Shown here: positions 16,923-26,245 of the stretch, piece by piece | Layout of the letters: the number at the start of each line of letters is the position of its first letter | How positions within the stretch are numbered: the first letter of the stretch is position 1 | From: Vitreoscilla filiformis | GTDB lineage: Bacteria > Pseudomonadota > Gammaproteobacteria > Burkholderiales > Burkholderiaceae_C | Assembly: GCF_002222655.1 (NCBI RefSeq) | Contig: NZ_CP022423.1 | Span: forward strand, 1,488,001-1,552,000 | Length of the DNA: 64,000 nt | Direction: 5' to 3' | The notes under the pieces: model-generated | Told to the model about the DNA's origin: nothing | The model's input: only the letters and a program-made list of their open reading frames with translations | The model's database searches: none | Position numbers and translations under genes: made by a program

Positions 16923-19900
16923 TTACTGGTGGTGGCTTCGAAAGTATTCTCGGAGTCGCCGGTAGCGGGGGTCTTGCGCCAGTGGTGGCGCGGCTTGCTC
17001 AATCTTGTCTAAACAGTGACCTAGCTCCGTGGGCGCCCACGGCTGATCAACCAGCACTGCATTCAGCAAAGTTAATGCATCGGCTGGATATCGGCGACAT
17101 AAACCCGATTCATGCAGTTGGTGTACGACGTAGTGCGGGCGTTTAATCGGTTGCAACCAGTTCTGCACCGAAGTCAAGGCAGCCGGGAATTCGCCTCGGG
17201 CGGCAATTACCAGACGAGTCAAAGATTCGGCGATGCGTGGGGAAGCTAGATGGAGAGATTTGGGCCAAATCTGTTGCCAGAACGGTTGTGCACGGTTTTT
17301 CCAGTAGTCCTCACGCTGAGCGGCCGCATTTTCAAGTGCCTGAGAGAGCGCCTGCGCGGACTTCTCCAGACCTTCTTGTGGAAGCGAACCAATCGCAAAT
17401 CGGAACTCCTCCACGGCGTATCCCTCGATTGAACCTAATGCTGCGTAGGTTAGGAACATCGCAAATTGCTGGCGATGCTCGCCAAGATCAGCATAGTGGT
17501 TTGCACTATCTAGGAACTGCGATTTAAACGCCATCAACAACGGTTGGTAAAGGCGCGGCGACCAGAGGAATCCTTCCCACACAGCTTTTGCCTCGACGGG
17601 GTTGCTCCAACCAAGCAACGGCAGAAGGTGCTGTTCAGTCCAGGGGCGATCCACACGAAAGAATGCAATCAGCCGTGAACCCATTAGCACTCGCCCATGG
17701 CGGAATCGATCCACCTGGACGTCGCACAGTGTGGTGAAGATTGGCTTGAGGTTTTCTGGAAGCAGATCGTTGTCGTTTAGGTTCTGCTTGAACCACAGGT
17801 TGATTAGAGTCTGCGTGATGTGCCCAACCGGGTGATTAATGGCTTCCGTCACAGGCTGGTCAATTGGTGCTCCGTTGCGCGTCATTCCGGTGTTGGCATC
17901 AATCGGCAGCTTCAGCACTCGATTGCACAAATTCAACAGGATGCTTTCGTGGGCGTTTATGAACTTCGATGCAGCTTCCATCCACCACGTCACACCGTGA
18001 GCAATCTCCTTCAGCACGACATCGGGCATGGTTTGTATCAGCGGTGCGGCGTAGTGCCACATGCGTCGAACCTTCTTCTCATGACTCCACGAATACAGTG
18101 CCTCATTCCAACGACCAGTAGGCCAATTACCCTGCTCAGCTAAATCGGTGAGTGCGAAAAAGCAATTTATCGGGTGCCTTAGGCAGGCCTTTTGCCATAT
18201 TTCTGTGTGAAAAGGGTGTGGCTTAGTCATCGGTTTGGTAAGCCATTGCACCAATTCCTGCCGCTTGCGAGGTGCAATGTCAACATCTTGGCTGTTCTCG
18301 TAATCCGGATCGCCAGTGCCACTCATCCAGTGCGAGAACTCTTCACGCTCGTTAGCCGCCAATTCCCATTGTGGGTAGGTGGCGGAAATTTCGGCTAAGC
18401 GTGCCGCCGCAGGCGTCCCCAGTAAGAGACCCGAAGCGTTCAGTTTGGCCAGGTTCAGCCAGACAGAGCGTGCCACCAAGTCTTGCCACTGTTCGTCATC
18501 CAGATCGTCCCGATACATCCCGCGTGGCGGCCCTGCCGAAATGGCAGCTTCCAGGTGTTCTTGAACGGCTCCTGTCAAACGTTGCCCCTGTCGGACGAAC
18601 AGCCTGAACACCTCACGCCCTGTCTCGGTAGTCCACAGCCACCACGCACCATCTGAGAGCAGCCAACTCACCCATTCATCGGGCGAAATGCAATCGTCCT
18701 GACTAGCTGCAAACAGGGCCAGACGTTTGAAGGTCGGGTAAGGCAGTTCGAACCAGTTCTGCGCGATGCGTGTCGCACGTGCCCTGTCGGTGGCATAAAC
18801 CGCCAGCCACGCATCGCGCAGCAGTTCGATCAGGCTCACCCAGTCGCGGAAACCCCGGTTCTGCCAGTGAGGCGTGATGGAGGGAAGATCCCAATGTGAT
18901 CGGTCGCTATGGTTATTAGCCTCGTCCAACTCGCGTAGTAAATCCAGTGCATCACGCAATAACTGTTGAAAATCATTCAGCAGAAACGGTAGGCCAGAAA
19001 TCCAGTGGTCATCTGCTAAATCGTGCAGAGTGGAATACACATGATCGGCAGTTAGTGTGAGTTCCCGGTCGATTAATTTCTTGATCCGCGGGCGCGTATC
19101 AATGCTGCTCGAATCGTCGGCACCCCATCGAAATGGCTTCTTCAATAAAATTCTGGGTGCGAGCAAGTCGCGCAATTCCAGACGTAAAGTAGTGGTCAGT
19201 CCTTCCGACCTCAAGCGTTCTTTCCACTTGTATAAATCGGAATCGTGCCATGGCGATTTCACCCGCCCGCTCAGCAGCAGGCGCCACAAGGTGCGCATCA
19301 ACGGGCCAGGAATGGCCTTGGGGGCATGCAAACTGATTTCATTGAGCTCGGAGGTTTTCCCCTCACGTACCAGTGATGCCAACCGATCCAGCTCGTTCTC
19401 GATCAACCCCTGCCAATGCTTGTGTATTTGCCCACCTTGTTCCGCAATCCATATAACCAATCGGGGGTCATCCAAGTGGCGCACCAGCCATCGGGCCAGA
19501 TGGTGCATCACCTTATCCCACTGGCTGTCCGTGGTGCCACTGGAGACAAGCTGCATCGGTGGTGTATGGTCATAGGATGCAGGCCGCCGAATCAGGCTGA
19601 AGCGCAGCTTGGCATTCACTGTGTCACGAGGGCGGACTCCAAAGCGTGCCAAATCGCTGCACCCAAAATGTTCGTGTGTGAAAGGCTCCAGTAACCAGTC
19701 CAACGAAGGCACGGGATTGAAGTCAGCGAAGCGTTTTGCCGGTAAACCCGATGGATCCGACAAGGCCCAAAGCATCCGCCCGACGAAATCATCCTGTTGT
19801 GTGCTCTCCTGTGGACGAGCCAAGGCGTGTTTAACGACGATGTCCTCTTTGCCTAGCACGCCGTCGCGGTAGGTGTCTGCCCAAGCGTGCAGAGTCTTGT

Positions 19901-20750
19901 GCAGCGCAGAATGATCGTAAGTACCAGCAGGCACGTTGTAGAGAATGGGCGTGACGCCTTTGGCTTCCCACTCGATGGTTTTACGGTGCTCTTGCCCGGG
20001 TTCGCAATCACCCAGTGCCCAAGCCTGCGGTGTGACTTCACCTTGCATTCTGTCGGCTGCCAGGGCGTCCATCATGTAGCGCAAAACAGGATCGTTGATG
20101 CTGTAGCCGACAAAGCAGACCACGTAATTTCGGAACAACTCGCTCACAAAACGTGCGGCCCAGCGTTCAGTCAGATACGCCAAACCGAAATCACCGCTGG
20201 TGATCACCAGACGGTTCAGGACTGTGTCGTCCTCCTTTTCGCTCAGCAAGCCGTGGAGAAATACTAGCCCGTTCCAGCGGCTGTTCTTTGGGATCGGCAG
20301 CATCGGGGCTGCGTAAGCCTGGAAAGTTTGGCCAGTACGTTTGGCCGCCACGTGAAAGATGCGGTCGAAGTTGGTGGTGACTAGACGTAGCGCGCCCTCG
20401 CGGCTGCGAGCCAGACTCAACAGCGCCGCTTGCGTATCGGTCGCACCTTTGCGGCGGAGTTTCGGGGTCAGTGCCTGTGCCAGAGCGCGACGGACGTTCA
20501 GACGCTGGCCCGGCAGACGTCTCTCAAGTAAATCAAGCGTGGCGTCGAACTGTCCGCGATCGAAGGCGTCCCGCTCAATGTCCGTGAGCGCTGTGCCATT
20601 CAATTGGTAGATCTGTTCGACCAGTCCTTTGAAGCCCGGCAAACCGGCAGGGTAAGAAACGCCAGCCCCACAGAAAAACACCACACGGCCTTCTTCGTGT
20701 GCTTGCAGGAGCGAGTTTGGGATGTCTGGGCCGTTGATGATGAATTGCAT
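16923..20750 (-). CDS. Large SIR2-domain protein, probable anti-phage defence (DSR-like)
   Basis: A 1275-residue protein. Residues 15-290 form a SIR2-like NADase domain: GAGVS at 28-32, TTNFD at 125-129, the catalytic-type histidine in FLHG at 166 and GYSIND at 215-220. The remaining 980 residues are mostly helical and tryptophan-rich, with no enzymatic motif that I recognise; such parts act as sensors in defence-associated sirtuins. Size and layout resemble DSR1-type single-gene systems, which deplete NAD+ on infection. The ATG at 20750 begins MQFIINGPDIPNSLL; the longer frame to 20807 is less likely. The gene is more AT-rich than its neighbours and lies in a hotspot between duplicated gene ends. 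The DSR1 assignment is inference. Confidence 0.82.
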   Translation of the reverse strand: MQFIINGPDIPNSLLQAHEEGRVVFFCGAGVSYPAGLPGFKGLVEQIYQLNGTALTDIERDAFDRGQFDATLDLLERRLPGQRLNVRRALAQALTPKLRRKGATDTQAALLSLARSREGALRLVTTNFDRIFHVAAKRTGQTFQAYAAPMLPIPKNSRWNGLVFLHGLLSEKEDDTVLNRLVITSGDFGLAYLTERWAARFVSELFRNYVVCFVGYSINDPVLRYMMDALAADRMQGEVTPQAWALGDCEPGQEHRKTIEWEAKGVTPILYNVPAGTYDHSALHKTLHAWADTYRDGVLGKEDIVVKHALARPQESTQQDDFVGRMLWALSDPSGLPAKRFADFNPVPSLDWLLEPFTHEHFGCSDLARFGVRPRDTVNAKLRFSLIRRPASYDHTPPMQLVSSGTTDSQWDKVMHHLARWLVRHLDDPRLVIWIAEQGGQIHKHWQGLIENELDRLASLVREGKTSELNEISLHAPKAIPGPLMRTLWRLLLSGRVKSPWHDSDLYKWKERLRSEGLTTTLRLELRDLLAPRILLKKPFRWGADDSSSIDTRPRIKKLIDRELTLTADHVYSTLHDLADDHWISGLPFLLNDFQQLLRDALDLLRELDEANNHSDRSHWDLPSITPHWQNRGFRDWVSLIELLRDAWLAVYATDRARATRIAQNWFELPYPTFKRLALFAASQDDCISPDEWVSWLLSDGAWWLWTTETGREVFRLFVRQGQRLTGAVQEHLEAAISAGPPRGMYRDDLDDEQWQDLVARSVWLNLAKLNASGLLLGTPAAARLAEISATYPQWELAANEREEFSHWMSGTGDPDYENSQDVDIAPRKRQELVQWLTKPMTKPHPFHTEIWQKACLRHPINCFFALTDLAEQGNWPTGRWNEALYSWSHEKKVRRMWHYAAPLIQTMPDVVLKEIAHGVTWWMEAASKFINAHESILLNLCNRVLKLPIDANTGMTRNGAPIDQPVTEAINHPVGHITQTLINLWFKQNLNDNDLLPENLKPIFTTLCDVQVDRFRHGRVLMGSRLIAFFRVDRPWTEQHLLPLLGWSNPVEAKAVWEGFLWSPRLYQPLLMAFKSQFLDSANHYADLGEHRQQFAMFLTYAALGSIEGYAVEEFRFAIGSLPQEGLEKSAQALSQALENAAAQREDYWKNRAQPFWQQIWPKSLHLASPRIAESLTRLVIAARGEFPAALTSVQNWLQPIKRPHYVVHQLHESGLCRRYPADALTLLNAVLVDQPWAPTELGHCLDKIEQAAPPLAQDPRYRRLREYFRSHHQ

Positions 20751-20770
20751 TTCTTGTCTATAACTTGAAG

Positions 20771-20908
20771 TTATTCGGCTTGTTCTGCGGCAAAAACTTC
20801 GGTGCAAAGCTTGCCGAAACGCTTCCGTTCTTGCGGCTTCAACCCGCCAAGTTGGGCCAGAAGAGAGGGGGCTGTGTGGGTTTTGGTCGATGCGACCACA
20901 TCATGCAT
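20771..20908 (-). CDS. Possible 45-residue small protein upstream of the SIR2 gene
   Basis: A short frame from ATG to TAA that ends 20 bases before the SIR2 start codon on the same strand. Its product has a basic, amphipathic second half (LGGLKPQERKRFGKLCTEVF). It resembles nothing I can name and could be a remnant of a larger gene. It lies wholly in the second cargo of the hotspot. No strong ribosome binding site is visible. Confidence 0.3.
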   Translation of the reverse strand: MHDVVASTKTHTAPSLLAQLGGLKPQERKRFGKLCTEVFAAEQAE

Positions 20909-20918
20909 GTGAGAGCCG

Positions 20919-20974
20919 TCACACCCCCCGCAGCAAATTCGCCAACTCCACCGCCGAGCGCACATTCATCTTCT
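20919..20974 (+). repeat. 56-bp direct repeat, copy 2 (response-regulator 3' end in place)
   Basis: Exact copy of 16755-16810. This copy is part of the intact response-regulator gene; the repeat begins precisely at its stop codon. Confidence 0.95.
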
Positions 20975-21590
20975 CAAACACCCGCGCCCGATGAACCTCC
21001 ACGGTGCGCACGCTGATGTCCAGCGCATCGGCGATCAGCTTGTTGGGCCGGCCTTCGATCACCAAGCGCATCACGTCGCGCTCACGGTCGGTCAGCTCGT
21101 CCAGGGCGTGGCGCAGGGTGCGCTGGGCTTGGCGTTCGGCCAGCACGCTTTCACTTTGGATCAAGGCTTGTTGAACCCGATCGACCAAAGCGTTGTCCGA
21201 AAACGGCTTCTCCACAAAATCGAACGCCCCTTGCTTGACCGCCGCCACCGCCGTCGGCACATCCCCATGACCGGTGAGAAAAATCACCGGCAGCACCTGC
21301 GCCAGCCCCCGTTCCACCAACCGTTCAAACAACGCCAAACCGCTCATCCCGGGCATCCGCACATCCAGCAGCAAACACGACGGCGCCAACGGCCACGCCT
21401 GGGCACCATGCACCAGCCGCTGCGCCACCATCTCCTCGAACGCTTCCGCGTTGCCAAACCCCTCGGACACCAAACGGCGTGAACGCAGCAGCCAGGCCAG
21501 CGCGTCGCGCACCACGTCCTCGTCGTCCACCAAATACACCATGGGCAGGCCAAAACGGCCCGAAGCTGCGGGCGGGGAAGCGACGGTCAT
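20919..21590 (-). CDS. Two-component response regulator, FixJ/DctR-like
   Basis: A 223-residue regulator. The receiver domain begins MVYLVDDEDVVRDALAWLL, with the phospho-acceptor aspartate in LLLDVRMPGMSG and the conserved lysine in VEKPF. The output is a LuxR/FixJ-type helix-turn-helix (LTDRERDVMRLVIEGRPNKL, then SVRTVEVHRARVFEKM). The ATG at 21590 overlaps the stop of the sensor kinase gene (ATGA), so the two form one operon. Adjacency to a malic enzyme gene suggests control of C4-dicarboxylate use, as in DctS-DctR of other proteobacteria. FixJ-like is the safe class call; the ligand is inference. Confidence 0.88.
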   Translation of the reverse strand: MTVASPPAASGRFGLPMVYLVDDEDVVRDALAWLLRSRRLVSEGFGNAEAFEEMVAQRLVHGAQAWPLAPSCLLLDVRMPGMSGLALFERLVERGLAQVLPVIFLTGHGDVPTAVAAVKQGAFDFVEKPFSDNALVDRVQQALIQSESVLAERQAQRTLRHALDELTDRERDVMRLVIEGRPNKLIADALDISVRTVEVHRARVFEKMNVRSAVELANLLRGV

Positions 21591-23662
21591 GAGGAGGCTG
21601 GTGCAGGGCGGTGAATCGGATCGGGAGCTGCGAGCGTAAACCGGAACACCGTCCCGGGGCAGGGGGATGAGCCCGAAGTCTCCGCCGGGCCAAAGTCCAA
21701 CGCCCCGCCGTGCTGCTCCACCACCGTGCGGCACAAAGACAGCCCCAACCCCATGCCCTCCGTTTTGGTGGTGAAAAACGGTGTGAACAACTGCGCCGCC
21801 ACGTCGGGCGCGATGCCATGGCCCGCATCGATGATTTCAAAACACACCCGCCGCGCCGCCGCATCCGGCGTGACGCGCAAGCGCAGCACGCGGGCGGCCA
21901 ATGGCGTGTCGCGCTCCATGGCTTGGATGCCGTTGCGCGTCAGGTTGAGCAACACCTGTTCGACCATGGTGCGATCCGCCAGCACACGCGGAATCGGCCG
22001 GGCGATTTCCACCTCCACTCGCGTGCCACTCTTGCGCGCTTGCAGCCGCACCAAGGGCAACACCGCTTCGATGAGCTGATCAACCGCCAGCACCTCCCGC
22101 GCATGTTCCCGCCGCCGCACAAACCCATGCACGCTTTTGATGATGCGCCCGGCCCGCTCGGCCTGCTCGGCGATGCGCTCCAGGGCTTGGCGCAACAAAG
22201 GGGGCAACTCTGGGTCGTGCGGTGAATCGGCCAGCAAGTTCAGCGAACCTGCGGCATAACTCGCCATCGCCGCCAGCGGTTGATTCAGTTCATGGCTGAG
22301 CAGCGAGGCCATCTCGCCCACCGTGGCCAGCCGGGCTGTGGCCTGCAACCGCTCTTGCTGCTGGCGCGACAGTTCTTCCATGCGCCGCTCGGCGCTCACG
22401 TCGAGGATGGCACTCATCCAACCCGCATGGCGCCCCAAACGATCGAACATCGGCGCTTCGTAAATCATCACCGGGAAGCGTTCGCCGTTGTGACGCACGA
22501 ACACCGTTTCGAACCCCTGACGCTGTGGCGAGGGCGAATCGGCGGGCGGCAAGGTCAGGCGCTCGGCTTGGCGCTGACGGTAGTTGTCGGCATGCTCGGG
22601 AGGCCAGTAAGGGGGCGCATCGCTGCCGATCAAGCTGGACGCCGGCCAGCCCACCATCTGGCAAAACGCCGGGTTGACGTAGGTGACGCGCCCCTGCACA
22701 TCCCGCGCCCGCAAACCCGTGACGAGGGAATCCTCCATCGCCAGCGCTTCGGCCAAAGCCTGCTCGGCTTGGGAGCGGCGGCGCATGTCCCACGCCAGCA
22801 CGCCCACCAGCCCCAGCAAGCCCAGGGACAGCCCCAGCACCAACGCCGTGGCCAAGTTCGGAATCCACCCCGGATGACCTTGGATGGAATCGGCTCGCAG
22901 CAACAACGGATTGCCCGGCACATCCACCAAGCGGGTGCCCTGGTACACCCCCAAGCCGCGCACGCTGCCGGCGCGCACCAAGCGCGTGCCATCGGGTTCG
23001 ATGAGCGAAAACTCGTGGTGTTGCGCATCCGTGCTGCGGCTGGCTTCCTCCAACAAAGTGCCCAGCCCGAGGGTCAGCACCATCACGCCGCCGCTGGCGC
23101 TGGCGGGGGCCAGCGGGATGCACACATCCAACACTTCCACCCCGACGCCATCGGCCTGGGGCACGAAGTAAGAGCGCGAATACGCCGGCGCCAGCGTGCG
23201 CAGCGCGTGCGCGCAAGCACTGAGCAGCTCAATCTCCAGCGAGGGCCGCGCAATGTGGGCAAACAGCGGCGGCCCGCTCCAGGTCGCATCGACAGCAGCG
23301 CGCAGGTTCAACCGCTCGTCACGCCGCTCCAAACGCAACATGCCGCGATGCTGGCGCAGCAGCGTCGCCGCCGATTCGCGCCACTGCGGCAGCGGCGGTT
23401 CGTTCCACATCAAAGATTGGGCGCTTTGCTGGGCGCGCAACATGAGCCGGCGCAGTTCGTTGGCGGCGCTGGCGGCGGTGGCTTCGGCCTGGTCTTGCGT
23501 GCGGGTGGCTTCGTGGCTGCGCGTCAGCCGCACCAAGGCCGACTGCGCCACCAACAACAGCGCCACCAACGCCCCCCACAGCAACCATCGTGTGCGGCGC
23601 CGAGGCCGCCAGGGGGGCGAAGGAGTGTCCAAAGGGGAAGGGGCTGCGGGCACGTCGGTCAT
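21587..23662 (-). CDS. PAS-containing sensor histidine kinase, DctS/FixL-like
   Basis: A 691-residue membrane sensor. One transmembrane helix lies near residues 24-45 (WLLWGALVALLLVAQSAL) and a second near residue 275 (TALVLGLSLGLLGLVGVLAW), bracketing a periplasmic sensing domain of about 220 residues. A cytoplasmic PAS domain follows, then HisKA with the phospho-histidine in LLSHELNQPLAAM, and the ATPase domain with NGIQAME, DAGHGIA and GMGLGLSLCRTVV. The ATG at 23662 (MTDVPAAPS) is preferred over the longer frame. It is divergent from maeB. DctS-type C4-dicarboxylate sensing is inferred from architecture and neighbour. Confidence 0.88.
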   Translation of the reverse strand: MTDVPAAPSPLDTPSPPWRPRRRTRWLLWGALVALLLVAQSALVRLTRSHEATRTQDQAEATAASAANELRRLMLRAQQSAQSLMWNEPPLPQWRESAATLLRQHRGMLRLERRDERLNLRAAVDATWSGPPLFAHIARPSLEIELLSACAHALRTLAPAYSRSYFVPQADGVGVEVLDVCIPLAPASASGGVMVLTLGLGTLLEEASRSTDAQHHEFSLIEPDGTRLVRAGSVRGLGVYQGTRLVDVPGNPLLLRADSIQGHPGWIPNLATALVLGLSLGLLGLVGVLAWDMRRRSQAEQALAEALAMEDSLVTGLRARDVQGRVTYVNPAFCQMVGWPASSLIGSDAPPYWPPEHADNYRQRQAERLTLPPADSPSPQRQGFETVFVRHNGERFPVMIYEAPMFDRLGRHAGWMSAILDVSAERRMEELSRQQQERLQATARLATVGEMASLLSHELNQPLAAMASYAAGSLNLLADSPHDPELPPLLRQALERIAEQAERAGRIIKSVHGFVRRREHAREVLAVDQLIEAVLPLVRLQARKSGTRVEVEIARPIPRVLADRTMVEQVLLNLTRNGIQAMERDTPLAARVLRLRVTPDAAARRVCFEIIDAGHGIAPDVAAQLFTPFFTTKTEGMGLGLSLCRTVVEQHGGALDFGPAETSGSSPCPGTVFRFTLAAPDPIHRPAPASS

Positions 23663-23757
23663 GTGGGGAGTATCGACCGGGGGCTGGGGGAAGATACGCA
23701 TTACCGCGCATGTGCGCCGCCCACAGGCGCGGCACACTCTGTCGCCAAGCTGACTCC

Positions 23758-23763
23758 TAGAAT
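23758..23763 (+). promoter_or_regulatory. Possible -10 element (TAGAAT) for maeB
   Basis: TAGAAT lies 73 bases before the maeB start in the region shared with the divergent sensor kinase gene. No convincing -35 is seen, which would fit a promoter that needs an activator such as the adjacent response regulator. Confidence 0.35.
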
Positions 23764-23836
23764 CGATGCCCCCTCACCCGGTTGCCACGCATGTCATTCG
23801 TCGATGGCGGCCTTTTCTCCTCCTCCAAGGATCGCG

Positions 23837-26134
23837 ATGCCCAACACGCCTGAAGAAAAGCGCGCCGAGTTGCGCCGTGCTGCACTCGAATACCACGAGT
23901 TCCCGACGCCCGGCAAGATCGAAGTCAACGCCACCAAGCAGCTCATTAACCAGCGCGATCTGGCCTTGGCCTACTCCCCTGGTGTGGCCGCTGCTTGCGA
24001 GGAGATCGTCGAAGACCCGGCCAACGCTTTCCGCTACACCTCACGCGGCAACCTCGTGGCGGTGGTGACCAACGGCACCGCCGTGCTCGGTCTGGGTGAC
24101 ATTGGCCCACTGGCCGCCAAGCCGGTGATGGAAGGCAAGGGCGTGCTGTTCAAAAAGTTCGCTGGCATCGACGTGTTCGACTTGGAAATCAAGGAAAACA
24201 ACCTCGACAAGCTGGTGGACATCATCGCCGCGCTGGAACCCACCTTCGGCGGCATCAACCTCGAAGACATCAAGGCGCCGGATTGTTTTTACGTCGAGCG
24301 CAAGCTGCGCGAGCGCCTCAGCATCCCTGTGTTCCACGATGACCAGCACGGCACGGCCATCGTTGTCGGTGCGGCGCTGCTCAACGGCCTGAAGGTGGTC
24401 GGCAAGAACATCAAACAGGTCAAGCTCGTTTCCTCCGGCGCTGGCGCTGCGGCGCTGGCTTGCCTGAACTTGCTGGTCAAGCTCGGCCTGCCGCGTGAAA
24501 ACATTTTCGTCACCGACCTGGCTGGCGTGGTTTACAAAGGCCGCGTCGAGCTGATGGATCCGGACAAGGCCGAGTTTGCCCAAGACACCCCGCACCGCAG
24601 CCTGCGCGAAGCCATTGCCGGCGCGGACATCTTCTTGGGCCTGTCGGCTGGCGGCGTGCTGAAGCCCGACATGGTGGCCAGCATGGCGGAAAAACCGCTG
24701 GTGTTCGCCCTGGCCAACCCGACGCCGGAAATCATGCCGGAAGAGGTCAAGGCCGTGCGCGACGACGCCATCATGGCCACCGGGCGCACGGACTACCCCA
24801 ACCAAGTGAACAACGTCCTGTGTTTCCCGTACATCTTCCGGGGCGCGCTGGACTGCGGTGCCACGACGATCACCGACGAGATGGAGATTGCCGCCGTTCA
24901 CGCCATCGCCGAACTGGCCCAGGCCGAGCAGAACGACGTGGTGGCCGCTGCTTACGCCGGCCAGAGCCTGAGCTTCGGCCCGGATTACCTCATCCCGAAG
25001 CCGTTCGACCCGCGTTTGATGATGCAAATCGCGCCAGCGGTGGCCGAAGCGGCGCAAGCGTGCGGCGTGGCCACGCGCCCGATCGCCGACTTTGACGCCT
25101 ACCGCGAGAAACTGCACGCCTTCGTGTACGCCTCGGGCACCATCATGAAGCCGATTTTTGCTGTGGCGAAGAAGGCCAAAGCCAAGCGCGTGGCGTTTGC
25201 CGAAGGCGAAGATCGCCGCGTGCTGCGCGCACTGCAAGTGGTGGTGGACGAAGGTTTGGCGCGGCCCGTGTTGGTGGGGCGTCGGGTGATCATCGCCAAG
25301 CGCGTGGAGCAAATGGGCTTGCGCTTGCAAGAGGGGCGCGATTACGAAGTCATCAACATTGACGACGATCCGCGTTACCGTGACTTCTGGCAAACCTACC
25401 ACCGCATGATGGAGCGCCGAGGTGTGACCGAGCAGTTCGCCAAAATCGAAATGCGCCGGCGCCTGACGCTGATCTCCAGCATGCTGCTGCACAAGGGCGA
25501 TGTGGACGGCATGATCTGCGGCACCTGGGGCTCACCCACCATGCACCTGCACCACATCGATGCGGTGATCGGCAAGCGGGCGGGCGTCAAAACCTACGCT
25601 TGCATGAACGGGTTGATGTTGCCGGGCCGCCAAGTATTCTTGGTAGACACCCACATCAACTACGACCCGACAGCCGAGCAACTGTGCGAAATCACCATCT
25701 TGGCCGCCGAGGAAATGCTGCGCTTCGGGATTCAGCCCAAGGCGGCGTTGCTGTCACACTCGAACTTCGGTTCGGCGGACACCCCCAGCGCGGTGAAAAT
25801 GCGCCAGACGCTGGCCCTGGTGCGCGAGCAGGCCCCCTGGCTGGAAGTGGACGGCGAAATGCACGGTGACACCGCTCTGGACGCCGCCGCTCGCGCCGAA
25901 CTCATGCCGCGCAGCACGCTCAAGGGCGAAGCCAACCTGCTGGTGCTGCCCAACATGGACGCGGCCAACATCAGCTACAACCTGCTGAAGACCGCCGCCG
26001 GCGGTGGCATTGCGATTGGGCCGGTGTTGCTGGGCGCTTCGCAGCCGGTACACATCCTGACGCCGTCGGCCACGGTGCGCCGCATTGTCAACATGACGGC
26101 GCTCACCGTCGCGGACGCCAACGCCAGCCGCTGA
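23837..26134 (+). CDS. maeB: NADP-dependent malic enzyme with C-terminal phosphotransacetylase-like domain
   Basis: Converts malate to pyruvate and CO2 with reduction of NADP. The N-terminal 420 residues are the malic enzyme: [15 protein letters not shown], the [21 protein letters not shown] region and [13 protein letters not shown], with a nucleotide-binding [16 protein letters not shown]. The C-terminal part is the phosphotransacetylase-like regulatory domain seen in large MaeB proteins. 765 residues is standard. The ATG at 23837 has an AAGGA upstream; the frame is open far upstream only because it runs antisense to the sensor gene. Confidence 0.95.
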   Translation: MPNTPEEKRAELRRAALEYHEFPTPGKIEVNATKQLINQRDLALAYSPGVAAACEEIVEDPANAFRYTSRGNLVAVVTNGTAVLGLGDIGPLAAKPVMEGKGVLFKKFAGIDVFDLEIKENNLDKLVDIIAALEPTFGGINLEDIKAPDCFYVERKLRERLSIPVFHDDQHGTAIVVGAALLNGLKVVGKNIKQVKLVSSGAGAAALACLNLLVKLGLPRENIFVTDLAGVVYKGRVELMDPDKAEFAQDTPHRSLREAIAGADIFLGLSAGGVLKPDMVASMAEKPLVFALANPTPEIMPEEVKAVRDDAIMATGRTDYPNQVNNVLCFPYIFRGALDCGATTITDEMEIAAVHAIAELAQAEQNDVVAAAYAGQSLSFGPDYLIPKPFDPRLMMQIAPAVAEAAQACGVATRPIADFDAYREKLHAFVYASGTIMKPIFAVAKKAKAKRVAFAEGEDRRVLRALQVVVDEGLARPVLVGRRVIIAKRVEQMGLRLQEGRDYEVINIDDDPRYRDFWQTYHRMMERRGVTEQFAKIEMRRRLTLISSMLLHKGDVDGMICGTWGSPTMHLHHIDAVIGKRAGVKTYACMNGLMLPGRQVFLVDTHINYDPTAEQLCEITILAAEEMLRFGIQPKAALLSHSNFGSADTPSAVKMRQTLALVREQAPWLEVDGEMHGDTALDAAARAELMPRSTLKGEANLLVLPNMDAANISYNLLKTAAGGGIAIGPVLLGASQPVHILTPSATVRRIVNMTALTVADANASR

Positions 26135-26159
26135 TCCCCAGGATCGGGGGGCGTTATCG

Positions 26160-26190
26160 AGCCAATTGCCTGTTTTTAAGGCAATTGGCT
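26160..26190 (+). repeat. 12-bp perfect inverted repeat after maeB
   Basis: AGCCAATTGCCT and AGGCAATTGGCT flank a 7-base loop (GTTTTTA), 25 bases after the maeB stop. It may serve as a terminator, although no T-tract follows on either strand. Its right arm touches the predicted -35 of the RNase promoter, so it could also be an operator. Confidence 0.6.
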
Positions 26191-26218
26191 TGTGGTTTCA
26201 CACCCGATGGGCTACGAT
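26190..26218 (+). promoter_or_regulatory. Probable promoter of the RNase gene
   Basis: TTGTGG and TACGAT are separated by exactly 17 bases. A transcript starting near 26225 would exclude the upstream GTG (26192) and ATG (26207) as starts and leave the GTG at 26246. Confidence 0.5.
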
Positions 26219-26245
26219 CGTGGTTTACGTCTTCAGGGTAAACCC

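Noticed and set aside
22280..23836. Upstream extension of the maeB frame by more than 500 codons
   Set aside because: It runs antisense to the complete sensor kinase gene and is Gln/Arg/His-rich noise; MaeB homology begins at [12 protein letters not shown].
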